Positions 63,801 through 64,000 of a stretch of DNA of 64,000 bases are shown piece by piece. The notes under the pieces were generated by a model, which was given only the letters and a program-made list of their open reading frames with translations, was not told the origin of the DNA and searched no databases. The translations under genes and the position numbers were made by a program. The stretch covers positions 1 to 64,000 of the forward strand of contig CAWBOV010000004.1 of assembly GCA_963790525.1 (NCBI GenBank), read 5' to 3'. Positions within the stretch are counted from its first letter, which is position 1; each line of letters begins with the position of its first letter. Source of the DNA: CAWBOV01 sp963790525. Lineage in GTDB: Bacteria > Actinomycetota > Actinomycetes > Mycobacteriales > Jatrophihabitantaceae.

Positions 63801-64000
63801 GCAAGTCGACGCTGCTCGCGGCGACGCTGCGGCTGCTGCGCGCGGACTCCGGCTCGGTGGAACTCACCGGGGACGGGCTCGGGGTGGAGCTGGCGCTGCT
63901 GCGGGCCGACGACATGCCGTCCCGCGCCGCGGGTTCCCTGCAGGGTGACCACGTCTTCGACGCCAGCCTGCGGGACAACCTGCGCGTCGTGCGCCCCGAC
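60876..64000 (+). CDS. cydDC: Fused CydD-CydC thiol-exporter ABC protein; partial at the window edge, several frame breaks
   Basis: CydDC exports thiols and is needed for bd-oxidase assembly. After 'MSRPLDPRLLKAAPDA' the first membrane domain spans to about 61850, broken near 60920, 60965, 61350, 61520 and others. The CydD ATPase follows ('LTIRYPGRDRPALDSVSLTL', Walker A with the break at about 62010 giving 'GSGKST', signature 'SVSAGQRRRIALARVLL', Walker B 'LVLLDEPS'). A Pro-rich linker of PVVPEP-type repeats (about 62600-62680) leads into the CydC membrane domain, and its Walker A 'MGPSGCGKSTLL' lies near 63785. From 62012 on, the frame is open to the last base. Such a single-chain CydDC is known in actinobacteria. 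The C-terminus lies beyond the window. Confidence 0.87.

Overview
The window is very GC-rich, with G/C at most third codon positions, frequent GTG starts and dense ATGA/GTGA start-stop overlaps. Gene content is actinobacterial: an F420-type PPOX protein, TetR and LuxR regulators, DUF1206, CYTH/CHAD, a fused CydDC, LAxTG-type surface anchoring and a selenocysteine formate dehydrogenase. I cannot fix the genus from sequence alone. No insertion sequence, phage, CRISPR array, rRNA or replication origin is visible.

Layout. 0-3.4 kb: small accessory genes (DUF72, OmdA-like, membrane and charged small proteins, rhodanese). 3.5-13.1 kb: a selenocysteine module, namely a three-subunit formate dehydrogenase with an in-frame TGA and a SECIS-like hairpin, followed by selD, selC (tRNA-Sec), selA and selB. 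13.1-20.1 kb: phospholipase D-like protein, DUF1206 membrane protein, CYTH-CHAD protein and two divergent secreted beta-propellers. 20.2-28.3 kb: an M24 peptidase-like protein, then a compact block joining cell-envelope functions (LtaS-like sulfatase-fold enzyme, CDP-alcohol phosphatidyltransferase, GT4 glycosyltransferase, flippase-like membrane protein) with pterin/flavin-type functions (T-fold PTPS-like protein, RibD-like reductase, RibA) and a dehydrogenase. This is the least explained system here.

28.3-36.2 kb: DUF4395, HAD, cupin and PPOX proteins, then a hybrid histidine kinase and a NarL-type response regulator flanking a secreted GH26-like protein. 36.7-39.8 kb: TetR with an SDR / Rieske oxygenase / NTF2-fold operon. 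39.9-46.5 kb: two tail-to-tail EAL-DICT signalling proteins, an ice-binding-type surface protein, a PAS-LuxR regulator and an Ala-rich helical protein. 46.6-56.5 kb: a TetR-centred acyl-CoA catabolic regulon with a hydratase/retro-aldolase set resembling steroid side-chain removal, plus a solute-binding lipoprotein and two different acyl-CoA ligases. 56.5-64 kb: universal stress proteins and the cytochrome bd operon cydA-cydB-cydDC, running off the right edge.

Caution: many obviously conserved genes are broken by single-base frame shifts, mostly an apparent extra base next to short G/C runs (fdhA, selD, selB, PLD, GH26, thiolase, and very densely in cydABD between about 58.7 and 62.0 kb). The pattern looks more like sequence error than gene decay, so these are annotated as continuous genes with the break noted. 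Functional statements are inferred from recognised motifs; no database search was run.
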